DNA of 52,140 nt, from NCBI GenBank assembly GCA_013289095.1, contig JABDAO010000010.1, forward strand, positions 1 through 52,140, read 5' to 3'. The DNA comes from Bacteroidota bacterium. Its GTDB lineage: Bacteria > Bacteroidota > Bacteroidia > Palsa-965. A program made the translations under genes and the position numbers. Position 1 is the stretch's first letter. Each line of letters begins with the position of its first letter. Below are positions 1 to 9,092 of this stretch, one piece after another. The notes beneath the pieces are model-generated. The model did not search any database. It was not told where the DNA came from and saw only the letters and a program-made list of their open reading frames with translations.

Positions 1-1712
1 ATGATCTTTGCGATCTTGTCCATCTCCACTTCAGCATCGGGGCGGATGTTAAACTTATCAAGGTCGAAATAGGCAATTTCGTCATTGGATTGAAAGGAAG
101 GGGCTGCTCCTTTGGGCTTGGGTGTTTTTGTTTTTACAAGTTTCCCTAAGTCGTCTCCAACTTTAATGGTTTCTGCCACGGGTTCTTCCTGCATGAGGAG
201 TGTCACATTACCTTTGACAATAAAATCAGGTCCGGTTGTGTTTACGGTGGTATCGCCTTCGGAGTATCCTTTTTTAGTGCCTTTCAGAGTGAACGTTTTA
301 TCAGACTCCACATAAAATGAATAGGCGCCTCCTTCTTTGGTAGTGACCGTATCGAGTACTTTGCCCAAGCCATCGTTTACCGAAACAAATGCGTTGAGCA
401 ATGGGGTTCCGGCTTTGTCTTTTGCAATGCCATTGATGCGTTTGCCGATGCCCATATCCTTCAAGATCTGAAACGAGTAGAGGTCGTCGCTGCCACTGCC
501 GCCTGCGCGGTTAGAGGCAAAATAACCGGTTTTGAGCTGGTCATTAACAATGGCACAAAAGTCATCGGCAGGGGTGTTTAAAGGGGCTCCGGCATTTACA
601 ACAGGGCCAAAATCTTTTCCGTTGAGTGCAACGATAAACACATCAAGTCCGCCTACGCCAAACCGTCCGTTTGAAGAGAAAAACAGCACACCGTTTTTTT
701 CTTCGATGAACGGAAACATTTCATCGCCTTCGGTATTGATTTTATTTCCGAGGTTTTCAGCAGTTCCCCAAACACCGCTTGAATCTTTTGTGGTACGGTA
801 CAAATCGGTTCCTCCATAGCCTCCGGGCATATCGCTGGTGAAATACATGATTTTCCCATCTCCTGTAAGACAGGGCTGCCCTACGGAGTACGCGGTACTG
901 TTGAGTTTAAACGCTACCGGTGTTGACCATTTTCCATCGGCAAAGGTGCTGAAGAAAATATCAAGCTGCTGGGCCTTGTCTTTACGTTTTACATCGTAAT
1001 CATTGCGGGTGAAAGCAATATAGCTTCCGTCTTTATTAAAACTGGCAGGCCCGTCGTGACGTATGTTGTTCAGTTTAGTGCTGAAATTTTTCGGTTTGGT
1101 AAGTTGCCCTTTGTCTATTTCAGAAACATACATATCCAAAAATGGCTTTCGGTTCCAGTTGTCGCGGCGTTCGATAAAATGAGGCCGTTCGCGGGTAGAT
1201 GCAAACACAATTTTATCCTGATAATAGGCCGGCCCAAAATCCTCGGCATTGCTGTTCATATCGAGATGAAGCGTGCTGTATACGCCTTGGTCAGACTGCA
1301 GGGTATTGAGTTTGCTGCTGTTGGCCTGATAGCTCTGGGCGCGCAAGTCAGCAGGTTTGAGCAAGCTGAATTTATCGAGCCAGGTATTGGCCTGGTCATA
1401 CTTGCCATTTGATTTTAACACCATGGCATAGTTGTACTCATTTTCGGCAGTGGCCCCATCGGCAGTTGCTGTAAGCCTGGCATACACCAATTCAGATTCG
1501 ATGTTCTGCCCCAGGTTATGATAGCTCTTGGCCAGTTTGCACTGTCCTTCGGGGGTGAGGTTTTTGGTGCGTTTGTATAGATCGATGGCCTTATCGAACG
1601 CATAGTTGGTATAATATTTATCGGCTTTGAGCTCTTTTCTGGATTTTTCCTGGGCACAAAGCGTTGAACTGATCCAGAGCAGAGAAAGGATAGGTATGAG
1701 TATTTTTTTCAT
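1..1712 (-). CDS. OmpA-family protein with TPR and PD40 repeats (T9SS PorE-like), partial
   Basis: The reading frame starts at 1712 (MKKILIPILS...) and stays open to the left edge, so about 570 residues are present and the C-terminus is missing. Visible parts in order are a signal peptide ending near residue 20 (TLCAQ), a TPR-like helical stretch (about 25-120), PD40/WD40-like propeller repeats (about 150-400, with motifs such as IVFASTRER, IMYFTSDMPGGYGG and GYFASNRAGGSGSDDLY), a carboxypeptidase-regulatory-like beta domain (about 420-500), and the beginning of an OmpA peptidoglycan-binding domain (YFDLDKFNIRPDAEVEMDKI) at the edge. Proteins with this architecture bind peptidoglycan in the periplasm and are usually encoded beside PorP/SprF, as here; PorE is the studied relative in the T9SS. 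It is co-oriented with the next gene with a 20-bp gap, so co-transcription is likely. The family call is firm; the exact role is inferred from context. Confidence 0.9.
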   Translation of the reverse strand, partial: MKKILIPILSLLWISSTLCAQEKSRKELKADKYYTNYAFDKAIDLYKRTKNLTPEGQCKLAKSYHNLGQNIESELVYARLTATADGATAENEYNYAMVLKSNGKYDQANTWLDKFSLLKPADLRAQSYQANSSKLNTLQSDQGVYSTLHLDMNSNAEDFGPAYYQDKIVFASTRERPHFIERRDNWNRKPFLDMYVSEIDKGQLTKPKNFSTKLNNIRHDGPASFNKDGSYIAFTRNDYDVKRKDKAQQLDIFFSTFADGKWSTPVAFKLNSTAYSVGQPCLTGDGKIMYFTSDMPGGYGGTDLYRTTKDSSGVWGTAENLGNKINTEGDEMFPFIEEKNGVLFFSSNGRFGVGGLDVFIVALNGKDFGPVVNAGAPLNTPADDFCAIVNDQLKTGYFASNRAGGSGSDDLYSFQILKDMGIGKRINGIAKDKAGTPLLNAFVSVNDGLGKVLDTVTTKEGGAYSFYVESDKTFTLKGTKKGYSEGDTTVNTTGPDFIVKGNVTLLMQEEPVAETIKVGDDLGKLVKTKTPKPKGAAPSFQSNDEIAYFDLDKFNIRPDAEVEMDKIAKI

Positions 1713-1732
1713 AGCGTAAGTTTTTGTAGCGT

Positions 1733-2674
1733 TTAGAAATAACGTGGGTTGTGTATCTGTTTCTTGCTGAAGAACATGAAATCGTAACGTAACACGATTT
1801 CATGACTGCCCTGGTTATAGGTGGGGGTAGCAAGGCCGTAAGAAAAATCGTAGGAATAGCCGATGTGGAGCTGATCGGTGATGTTGATGCCAACCAGGGC
1901 CCCAAAAGCATCGCCGCTACGAAACATCACGCCTAGCAGCAACTTTTTCATGATGATGAAGGAAGCCGTGAGATCGATTTCGGCCGGGGCGGCAGCCGTT
2001 ACTTTGATAAGTGTGGTTGGTTTGAAATCGAGGTTGTCGGCGAGATGCAATACAGAGCCGGCAATCAAGTAGTAGTGGCGTTGTTCCGAACCGGGTTCAA
2101 TCGTTCCATCGGGGTTGTCAACCACCGAATATTGGTTCTGCAACAAGTTTGGAACAGAAACACCGGCATAAAAGCGCTCGCGGTAATAATACGCCCCAAA
2201 TCCGAAGTTTGGCGAAACATGGTTGTTGATGTTGTTTTGAAACGTAGGATCATTTGCCTGATCCACCTGCAGGTTGGCGAGGTTCGCCTGAAACACGGTG
2301 ATCCCTCCGTTGATCCCCAACGAGAGTTTTGACTTGTCGGTAAGCTTCATGATGTATGCAAAATCAAGGAACATGCTGGTATTATTGGTTGGCCCGATCT
2401 TGTCGTTCTCGACCGAAAAGCCTAAGCCCAGGTGTTCATCCCGTAATGGGGCGTGCAGGGTCACCGTCTGAGTTACCGGCGCGCCTTTAAAGCTTACCCA
2501 TTGCATGCGTTGCAAGGCCGTTACTGTCAAGGCATCGCGGCTTCCGGCATAAGCAGGGTTGATCATAAGGGTATTATCCATGTAATGTGTAAACATGGGA
2601 TCTTGTTGCGCGTTCATGGTCAGGCTTGCAAGCGAGGCAACCGACAGAAGGGCTAATTTTTGAATTATTTTCAT
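1733..2674 (-). CDS. T9SS membrane protein PorP/SprF family
   Basis: This 313-residue protein has a signal peptide (about residues 1-22, ending MNAQ) and then the family hallmark QQDPMFTHYMDNTLMINPAYAGS, followed by a beta-rich barrel that ends in aromatic-alternating strands (LRYDFMFF). PorP/SprF proteins are outer-membrane partners of the type IX secretion system, and many paralogues are paired one-to-one with a large secreted protein carrying a gliding-motility-type C-terminal domain. That arrangement is seen here: the 1378-residue type B cargo lies directly upstream on the same strand and the OmpA/PD40 gene directly downstream. The three genes probably form one operon devoted to exporting or anchoring that cargo. 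Family assignment is very secure; the pairing is inferred from position. Confidence 0.95.
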   Translation of the reverse strand: MKIIQKLALLSVASLASLTMNAQQDPMFTHYMDNTLMINPAYAGSRDALTVTALQRMQWVSFKGAPVTQTVTLHAPLRDEHLGLGFSVENDKIGPTNNTSMFLDFAYIMKLTDKSKLSLGINGGITVFQANLANLQVDQANDPTFQNNINNHVSPNFGFGAYYYRERFYAGVSVPNLLQNQYSVVDNPDGTIEPGSEQRHYYLIAGSVLHLADNLDFKPTTLIKVTAAAPAEIDLTASFIIMKKLLLGVMFRSGDAFGALVGINITDQLHIGYSYDFSYGLATPTYNQGSHEIVLRYDFMFFSKKQIHNPRYF

Positions 2675-2710
2675 GGTGTTGTTTGTTAAGATCGTGAGCT
2701 ATTGCTGTGT

Positions 2711-5700
2711 TTATTTGTTCAGGTAGATGGTTCCCTTTAAAACGGTGTTCGAACCATCGCCCAGGGTGAAAATGTAGAAATAGGTTCCTATCGGAAGTAC
2801 AGTTCCTCCAACACGTACTCCGGAGGTGGCTGTTCCATCCCAGTTGTTGAGGTATGGACTTGCGCTGAACACCTGATCGCCCCAGCGGTTGAAGACGGTA
2901 AATCCATTGTTAGGATACAGTTCCAGACCACGGATGACAAAGAGATCGTTTACGCCATCGCCATTCGGCGAAAAGCCCTGGGGGATAAAGAAGTCGATGG
3001 GTGTAGTGAAAACCGATGAGGTGTTGTTGGCCATATCGGGATCGAGCTCATTTCCATAGACAATCGCAGTGTTAATATAGTTTCCGTTCGGAACGATCGT
3101 TGCAGTGATGGTTAACACATCCGACACTCCGTTGTTCATTGCTCCGATTGTCCATACTCCGGTAGCAGGATTAAAAACACCGGCCGTGGTCGTGGAGGAT
3201 ACAAAGGCGTATCCGCTTTGAAGCACATCGTTTACGGCAACCCCTGTTGCATTGCCTGGGCCATTGTTGGTTACTGTAATCGTGAACACCACATTATTGC
3301 CCATGATTGGAAACAGATTGTTTACTGTTTTAACAACACTCAGATCGGTCACCACACATGAATTTTCGGCAACAGTTATCGACACGGGTTTTGAGCTGCA
3401 TCCGTTACCCGAAACCGTAAGGATGTATGTGCCACCATTGGTGACAACAGAATTTGTAATCACAGGGTTTTGCAGGGTGGAAGAAAAAGCCGAAGGGCCT
3501 GTCCAGCTGTAAGTATCACCGGTCACTGTTTGAGCGGTAAGGTCAATCGCGCTGCCTACACAAACCGGTGTATTGCTATTGGCAACTGCAAGTGGTGTAG
3601 GATTGACGGTAATGGTAAAGACTTGGTTACTACCGGTACAGGCACCTGCTGAAGGCGTGACGCTAATACTTGCGACTACGGCATTTGAGCCGGTGTTGAT
3701 TGCACTGAACGAAGCGATATTACCCGACCCCGCGTTTCCAAGACCGATGGAAGGCGTGTTGTTGCTCCAGGAGTAGGTTGTACCTGCAACACTGCTTGCA
3801 AACGCAATGGCAGCTGTTGCTGCGCTGTCGCAAAGCGTTTGGTTTCCTACCGGTGTCATGACCGGTGATGGGTCGACCGTAATCGTGAAGTTGGCGCTTG
3901 ATCCGGTACATCCGCCTGCCGAAGGAGCTACGGTGATAGAACCTGAGACAGCTGCTGTGCCGGTATTTAATGCATTGAACGAAGCAATGTTGCCAGACCC
4001 GTTACCTGCCAGGCCAATGCTGGTGTTTGTATTTGTCCAGGTAAAGACTGTACCTGCTACACCTCCGCTAAAAACAACGGGGGCAGTAGCGGCATTGTTA
4101 CAAACCGTTTGATTGGCTACTGCATTCATGACCGGAGTAGGGTTCACCGTGATGGTGAAACTTGTTCCGGCCCCGCTGCAGGCGCCAGCCGATGGCGTTA
4201 CCGTGATGGTAGCAGTAACCGGGGTAGTTCCAGGATTGAGTGCGGTGAACGCCGCAATAGAACCTGATCCGTTTGCGGCAAGGCCTATTGCGGTGTTGGT
4301 GTTAGACCAACTGTAGGTAGTGCCTGCTGTTGCACTGCTAAAAGCAACCGGAACGGAGGAGGCATTGTCGCAGAACGTTTGATTGCCCACAGGGTTCACT
4401 ACTGGGGTTGGATCGACTGTTATGGTAAAGCTTGTGTTGGTGCCTGTACACCCTCCCGCAGAGGGGCTGATGGTGATGGTAGCAATGATTGCGCTGTTTC
4501 CTGGATCGGAAGCATTGAAAGAGTTGATAGCTCCGGTACCGTTTCCGGCAAGCCCGATGAGGCTGTTTGAATTTGTCCAGGCAAAAACGGTTCCGGCTAC
4601 TCCTCCCGTAAATGTGACAAGGGTAGTTGGTGTGTTATTGCAAAGCGTTTGATTGGCAACAGGAGCCGTAACCGGTGTAGGGTTAACCGTAATCGTAAAG
4701 CTGGTGCTTGCCCCGTTGCAACTACCTACGGTAGGTGTTACGGTGATGGTTGCTGTGATTGGTGTGGTCAGCAGATTTGTGGCGACAAAAGAATTGAGAT
4801 TGCCTGTTCCGTTCAATCCCAGACCAATGCCTGTATTGCTGTTAGACCAGCTGTAGGTAGTGCCTGCTACGCCTCCGCTGAAATTCACGGTAGCTGTGCT
4901 TGTATTGGCACAAAGCGTTTGATTTGAAACTGCGTTGACCGAGGTAACTGAGTTGATGGTAAGTGATACATTTAAAGAAGTATCGCTTGGGGCACAGGCA
5001 CCGACAATAACAACATTATATTTTTGTGAGGAATCAGCGCCTGTAGCAGGATTGATAGTTAGGGTAGCTGTGTTGGCACCAGTGATATGACCACCGTTAA
5101 CAAGGTTAACCGTTCCTATTCTCCATTGGTAGGTAAGGCTTCCGCCCACAGCGCCTACAACAAAACTTGCAGTATTGCCATTGCACACGGCCTGATTGGT
5201 TGGCTGCGAAGAGATAGAAGTAACCGGGTTGACCGTTAAGGATACGAAATTCGAAGTGTCGGTTGGGGCGTATGCTCCGGCAACGACAACATTATAAAAG
5301 GAAGATGTGTCGGTAATGTTGGCCGGGTTGATCGTAAGGGTTGCGGTAGTGACTCCCGAAATATTTCCTCCGTTAACCAGGTTTGTGTTTCCATTTCTCC
5401 ACTGATAAGTAAGCGCCGAACCTGTGGCTACAACGCTAAAACTCGCCGAAGGGCCGCTACAGATAACCTGGCTCACAGGTTGTACAGTAATATTCGGTGC
5501 ATTCGAACAACCTGCCGGCATCTTGAGTACAAACGAAGTAGTGTTAATAGCCCCATTGGTGCTAAGCATCCGACCGAAAATAGTATCTGCCGCAGCTATA
5601 TTGATGGCCCCGTTGTTGGAAACCAACGTGCCACAGAAAATTGAAGAGCCGTTTATACTCACCGCTCCTTCCACCTTCCAGAACACGTTTTTAGCCTGTG

Positions 5701-6847
5701 CACCGTTGACCAATTTTACGACCGAAAAAGTGCTTGTTGTCAGGGCGCCGTTAATTTGAATCACAAAAACGGCATTGGCATCACCTTCTGCATTCAGGAA
5801 CAGGGTATCAGTAAAGGTACAGGCCGAATTCATGACATAGGTATGCGGAGTGAGCACCAATCCGTTGCCGAATTGCACCGGAAACAACAGCTCAATATCA
5901 GCAGGAAGGGTATTGAGGTAGTTATAGGCATTGAGTAAATCAGATGAACATGCTGCCGTTACGCCATCGGGGGTGGAATGGATAGTCCCTGTAACAAACA
6001 GGGGGTTAAAACCGGTGGTAAGTCCGTTGTTGGAGCCAACATCGCCCGAAACAAAAGAGGTGGCGGTATTTGTTACAGGGCCAATTGACGTAAACACGCC
6101 AAAACATCCGGCCGAAACCAGGTTTGGAGGAAGCGGTCCGGTCAGCAAAGTGCTGCCACAACCAATTGGCGTGAACCCCATCAACCCATCGATGGTAATA
6201 GCACCTCCTGTTGAAAGCGCTCTCCCCTCAATGGTATCACCCGAACCGGTGGTGATAGCAGCGTTATTGGCAATCAGTGTACCCTTCATGCTTGTTCCGG
6301 CGGCCATGCTTATCAAGCCTTCCACTTTCCAAAACACATTGCAGGCAAGCGCTCCGTTTACCAGGTGAACCTTGGCCGAAGCATTGGTTGACAAAGCGCC
6401 TTGTATCTGGAAGATAAAAACTGCATTCGGGTTCCCTTGTGCATCAAGTGTGAGGCCCAGGTTCAAAACAGCGGGGCTTGAAATAGAATAAACCCCGGCA
6501 TGGAGGATCTGTCCGTTTCCAAGCAGTGGCGCAGGGAAGAACGTAGGAATTGCAGCATTTAACTGGTTATAGGCAATATTCAGATCGGCGGCACATTGTG
6601 CGCTGGCCCCGTCGTTGTCGTGCATCACCCCATTTACATTCCCGAAGTTGGTGCTGGAGCCGCTGTTGGTGCCAACATTGCCGGTAATCTGGCTTATGCC
6701 GGTGTTACTGACAGCCCCGACTGTCGTAAAGAGTTCGAAATTAACGGTTGTTCCAAGCGCAGGCGCCTGTGCGGAACTTCGATTGGTGGCGGTGAAGAGT
6801 GAAATGGCAGTTGCAAGGCCAAGTAGTAATTTATTTTTCATGTTCAT
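2711..6847 (-). CDS. Giant T9SS type B surface protein: two ice-binding-like domains, Ig/PKD-like repeats, DUF11, gliding C-terminal domain
   Basis: This 1378-residue secreted protein has a signal peptide (residues 1-27, ending SSAQA). Residues about 30-235 and 240-445 are two tandem ice-binding-like (DUF3494) domains, each beginning ...VNFELFTTVGAVSNTG-like or ...FGVFTSIGPVTNTATSF and containing a LVNGA..NVFWKVEG strand. Two Ig-like modules follow (about 450-640, QPVSQVICSGPSASFSV and QPTNQAVCNGNTASFVV), then five PKD-like repeats of about 90 residues (640-1082), another Ig-like module, a DUF11 domain (about 1170-1275, VFTITVTNNGPGNATGV), and a gliding-motility-associated C-terminal domain (from about 1286, FIPQGFSPNGDGVND ... 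NRWGDQVF). The last domain is the T9SS type B export signal. Ice-binding-like folds are found in ice-active proteins and in adhesins of non-polar bacteria, so adhesion is as likely as ice binding. The neighbouring PorP/SprF is the probable export partner. Confidence 0.93.
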   Translation of the reverse strand: MNMKNKLLLGLATAISLFTATNRSSAQAPALGTTVNFELFTTVGAVSNTGISQITGNVGTNSGSSTNFGNVNGVMHDNDGASAQCAADLNIAYNQLNAAIPTFFPAPLLGNGQILHAGVYSISSPAVLNLGLTLDAQGNPNAVFIFQIQGALSTNASAKVHLVNGALACNVFWKVEGLISMAAGTSMKGTLIANNAAITTGSGDTIEGRALSTGGAITIDGLMGFTPIGCGSTLLTGPLPPNLVSAGCFGVFTSIGPVTNTATSFVSGDVGSNNGLTTGFNPLFVTGTIHSTPDGVTAACSSDLLNAYNYLNTLPADIELLFPVQFGNGLVLTPHTYVMNSACTFTDTLFLNAEGDANAVFVIQINGALTTSTFSVVKLVNGAQAKNVFWKVEGAVSINGSSIFCGTLVSNNGAINIAAADTIFGRMLSTNGAINTTSFVLKMPAGCSNAPNITVQPVSQVICSGPSASFSVVATGSALTYQWRNGNTNLVNGGNISGVTTATLTINPANITDTSSFYNVVVAGAYAPTDTSNFVSLTVNPVTSISSQPTNQAVCNGNTASFVVGAVGGSLTYQWRIGTVNLVNGGHITGANTATLTINPATGADSSQKYNVVIVGACAPSDTSLNVSLTINSVTSVNAVSNQTLCANTSTATVNFSGGVAGTTYSWSNSNTGIGLGLNGTGNLNSFVATNLLTTPITATITVTPTVGSCNGASTSFTITVNPTPVTAPVANQTLCNNTPTTLVTFTGGVAGTVFAWTNSNSLIGLAGNGTGAINSFNASDPGNSAIIATITISPSAGGCTGTNTSFTITVDPTPVVNPVGNQTFCDNASSVPVAFSSATAGTTYSWSNTNTAIGLAANGSGSIAAFTALNPGTTPVTATITVTPSAGACSGAGTSFTITVNPTPVMNAVANQTVCNNAATAPVVFSGGVAGTVFTWTNTNTSIGLAGNGSGNIASFNALNTGTAAVSGSITVAPSAGGCTGSSANFTITVDPSPVMTPVGNQTLCDSAATAAIAFASSVAGTTYSWSNNTPSIGLGNAGSGNIASFSAINTGSNAVVASISVTPSAGACTGSNQVFTITVNPTPLAVANSNTPVCVGSAIDLTAQTVTGDTYSWTGPSAFSSTLQNPVITNSVVTNGGTYILTVSGNGCSSKPVSITVAENSCVVTDLSVVKTVNNLFPIMGNNVVFTITVTNNGPGNATGVAVNDVLQSGYAFVSSTTTAGVFNPATGVWTIGAMNNGVSDVLTITATIVPNGNYINTAIVYGNELDPDMANNTSSVFTTPIDFFIPQGFSPNGDGVNDLFVIRGLELYPNNGFTVFNRWGDQVFSASPYLNNWDGTATSGVRVGGTVLPIGTYFYIFTLGDGSNTVLKGTIYLNK
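3600..4935 (-). repeat. Five in-gene tandem repeats of about 267 bp (PKD-like modules)
   Basis: Within the type B surface gene, five consecutive modules of about 89-90 codons recur. Each opens with a Q-T-[LFV]-C motif, has a Y/F-x-W-[ST]-N core, and ends in FTITV[ND]P[TS]P. On the DNA, near-identical blocks such as the segment reading cggcaaggcctattgcgg-like recur with this spacing. Such repeats are a likely site of recombination-driven length variation. Confidence 0.85.
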
Positions 6848-6912
6848 TGATTTAGTAGGTGAACTCTTTTTTAAAGTTCCTCCCAGTTGAAGAAGGATAT
6901 TGGGTTTGCTAG

Positions 6913-8412
6913 TTAGTTGGTTTTAGAAAGGGTCGCGGGTTTGCCATGTTTTATTTCCACATGCAGGCCTTTTGCAATCAATTCGCCCAAATGCCGATCG
7001 GCACGGAAGAAGTGACACAATTGGCGTTCGATGATGGCGTTCTTTGAATCGCCTGATATTTCTTTCATGGCAGCTACGATATTGGCCACTACGTTTTTTT
7101 TGTCATTTTCGTTCATCACGTTCTTATATAAGAGCCCTGGCTGGGTATAATGATCATCGTCACTTTCGTTCCGGTCAAACCAACCCATCTTGTTTGATTC
7201 GAGCAGCATACCGGGTTCCTTGTATTTTTCATCCACCTGTATGGCATCATCCATACTGTTTGGGTAATAATTGGCAGCAGCGCCTCCGTTAGCTGAGGTT
7301 TGCATCGATCCATCCCGTTGGTAGTTGGCAACTTCATAAGGGCATTTGTTGACCGGTATCTGCTCATAGTTTGCACCAAGGCGATAGCGTTGTGCATCGG
7401 GGTAGGAAAGCAAACGTCCCTGCAACATCTTATCAGGCGAATACGAAATGCCATCCACCACATGCGCAGGGGCAAAGGCTGCCTGCTCTACGTCACGGAA
7501 ATAGTTCTGAGGAATTTCATTGAGTTCGATGGTACCTACCGGGATCAGGGGAAACTCGTTATGGCTCCAGATCTTGGTAACATCAAAGGGGTTGCCGTAG
7601 TATTCTTCGGCTTGTTGTTCAGACATCTGTTGAATACTCATCTCCCAGCGGGGGAACTCGTTGCGTGCTATAGCCTCAACCAGATCGCGTTGGGAGTGAT
7701 CGGGATCTGTTCCTTTCATGGCCGCAGCTTCAAGACTTGCAAAGTTCTTGATGCCCTGGAGTGTCCTGAAATGAAACTTGACCCAGGTCAGGCGGTTGTC
7801 TTTATTCAGCATCGAAAAAGTATGGCTTCCAAAGCCATGCATGTGACGGTATGAAAAGGGTGTTCCCCGATCGCTCATCAGGATCATGACCTGATGCAGG
7901 CTTTCGGGATGGAGACTAAAGAAATCCCACACCGCAGTAGGGTTTTTACAATTTGTCCTGGGGTCGCGTTTCTGCGAATGGATAAAATGCGCAAATTTCT
8001 TAGGGTCTTTGATAAAGAACACGGGTGTATTGTTTCCAACCAGATCCCAATTTCCATCTTCTGTATAAAACTTCAGTGCGAAACCTCTTGGATCGCGTTC
8101 AGTATCAGCGCTCCCTTTTTCGCCCGCAACGAGCGAAAAACGGGCAAATATTTTTGTTTGCTTGCCAACAGTAGAAAACAGGCTTGCTTTTGTAAAAGCC
8201 GAGATGTCATGCGTAACCGTAAATGTTCCGAATGCCCCAGTGCCTTTTGCATGCACCACACGTTCGGGTATCCGCTCCCTGTTAAAGTGGGCCATCTCTT
8301 CGTGCAGGAAATAATCCTGCAACAAGATTGGCCCGCGGCGGCCTGCGGTAAGCGAATTCTCCGCTTCGGCATAAGGCCTTCCGCTGGCTGTGGTTAATTT
8401 TTCCTTTTCCAT
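6913..8412 (-). CDS. katA: Catalase (small-subunit, clade 3, haem)
   Basis: This 499-residue monofunctional haem catalase converts hydrogen peroxide to water and oxygen in the cytoplasm. The distal active site is visible as RIPERVVHAKGTGAFG with the catalytic His at residue 54; a distal Asn lies near residue 127 (DLVGNNTPVFFIKDP). The proximal haem ligand Tyr is at residue 337 in RLLSYPDAQRYRLGAN. The length fits the approximately 480-500 residue small-subunit class, and the C-terminal flavodoxin-like extension of large catalases is absent. The start MEKEKLTTASGRPYAEAEN is the usual family N-terminus. It lies between the T9SS block and the YceI gene on the same strand, 21 bp downstream of yceI, so the two may share a transcript. 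No OxyR or PerR site was recognised. Confidence 0.97.
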   Translation of the reverse strand: MEKEKLTTASGRPYAEAENSLTAGRRGPILLQDYFLHEEMAHFNRERIPERVVHAKGTGAFGTFTVTHDISAFTKASLFSTVGKQTKIFARFSLVAGEKGSADTERDPRGFALKFYTEDGNWDLVGNNTPVFFIKDPKKFAHFIHSQKRDPRTNCKNPTAVWDFFSLHPESLHQVMILMSDRGTPFSYRHMHGFGSHTFSMLNKDNRLTWVKFHFRTLQGIKNFASLEAAAMKGTDPDHSQRDLVEAIARNEFPRWEMSIQQMSEQQAEEYYGNPFDVTKIWSHNEFPLIPVGTIELNEIPQNYFRDVEQAAFAPAHVVDGISYSPDKMLQGRLLSYPDAQRYRLGANYEQIPVNKCPYEVANYQRDGSMQTSANGGAAANYYPNSMDDAIQVDEKYKEPGMLLESNKMGWFDRNESDDDHYTQPGLLYKNVMNENDKKNVVANIVAAMKEISGDSKNAIIERQLCHFFRADRHLGELIAKGLHVEIKHGKPATLSKTN

Positions 8413-8433
8413 AACAATTTCTTTATTCGGTGA

Positions 8434-9027
8434 TCAAAGCTGATTTACGGAGGAGGATGCCAAAGCCGTACTCAGACCGGCACGGGTTGTAGATGCATTG
8501 ATTAATTCAATTTCGCAGGCTATGACCACTTCGTCGCCCAGGACGAGACCACCGGTTTCAAGAACAGAATTCCAGTTCAGGCCCCAATCGCTTCGTTTAA
8601 TAGAGCCATTGACGGTAAAACCGATCCGCTCCACACCGGTGGGATCAACAGCGCTCCAGCCAAACTGTGCGCTGAGCCTGACTGCCCGGCTTACCCCTTT
8701 GATGGTAAGCTCGCCCCAGAAATCGTGATTGCCTTTTGAATCGGCCCTGGCAATTGTATTCGATCTGAATTCAATCTGGCGGTGCTTTTTTACATCAAAG
8801 AAATCTGCGTCTTTCAAATGTTCATCCCGTTTCAAATCGCCGGTGGTTATTGAGTTCACATCAATGCTCAAATCAATCACCGCAGTTGTAAAATCCTTGC
8901 CGGTTGTCGTGATATCGGCATCGAATTTTTCAAAGGTTCCTTTTACATGTGTAACCATTAAGTGCTTTACCATAAAAGCAATTTCACTTTGGCGTTGGTC
9001 AATAGACCAGGTAATTTCTTTTTCCAT
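8434..9027 (-). CDS. YceI-like lipocalin-fold protein
   Basis: This is a 197-residue YceI family protein, an isoprenoid-binding-type beta barrel. Typical motifs are WSIDQRQSEIAFMVKHLMVTHVKGTF near the N-terminus and KRDEHLKDADFFDVKKHRQIEF in the middle, ending with a WGLNWN...VLGDEVVIACEIEL strand. An in-frame ATG exists 73 codons upstream, but that extension overlaps the 3' end of the neighbouring barrel gene and shows no protein-like features, so the start at 9027 (MEKEITWSID) is preferred. No signal peptide is visible, so this copy is probably cytoplasmic. YceI proteins are linked to stress responses and lipid or quinone binding; the adjacent catalase fits an oxidative or acid-stress context, which is inference. 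Confidence 0.9.
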   Translation of the reverse strand: MEKEITWSIDQRQSEIAFMVKHLMVTHVKGTFEKFDADITTTGKDFTTAVIDLSIDVNSITTGDLKRDEHLKDADFFDVKKHRQIEFRSNTIARADSKGNHDFWGELTIKGVSRAVRLSAQFGWSAVDPTGVERIGFTVNGSIKRSDWGLNWNSVLETGGLVLGDEVVIACEIELINASTTRAGLSTALASSSVNQL

Positions 9028-9092
9028 GGTTTTAGTGTTTGGCGTTAAAATACACAGGCATGCGTTTGGAAGAAGAGCGACAGGGCTTCTGA

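Noticed and set aside
3252-6890. Numerous plus-strand ORFs opposite the giant surface gene
   Set aside because: They are shadows of the biased, repetitive codon pattern of the real minus-strand gene.
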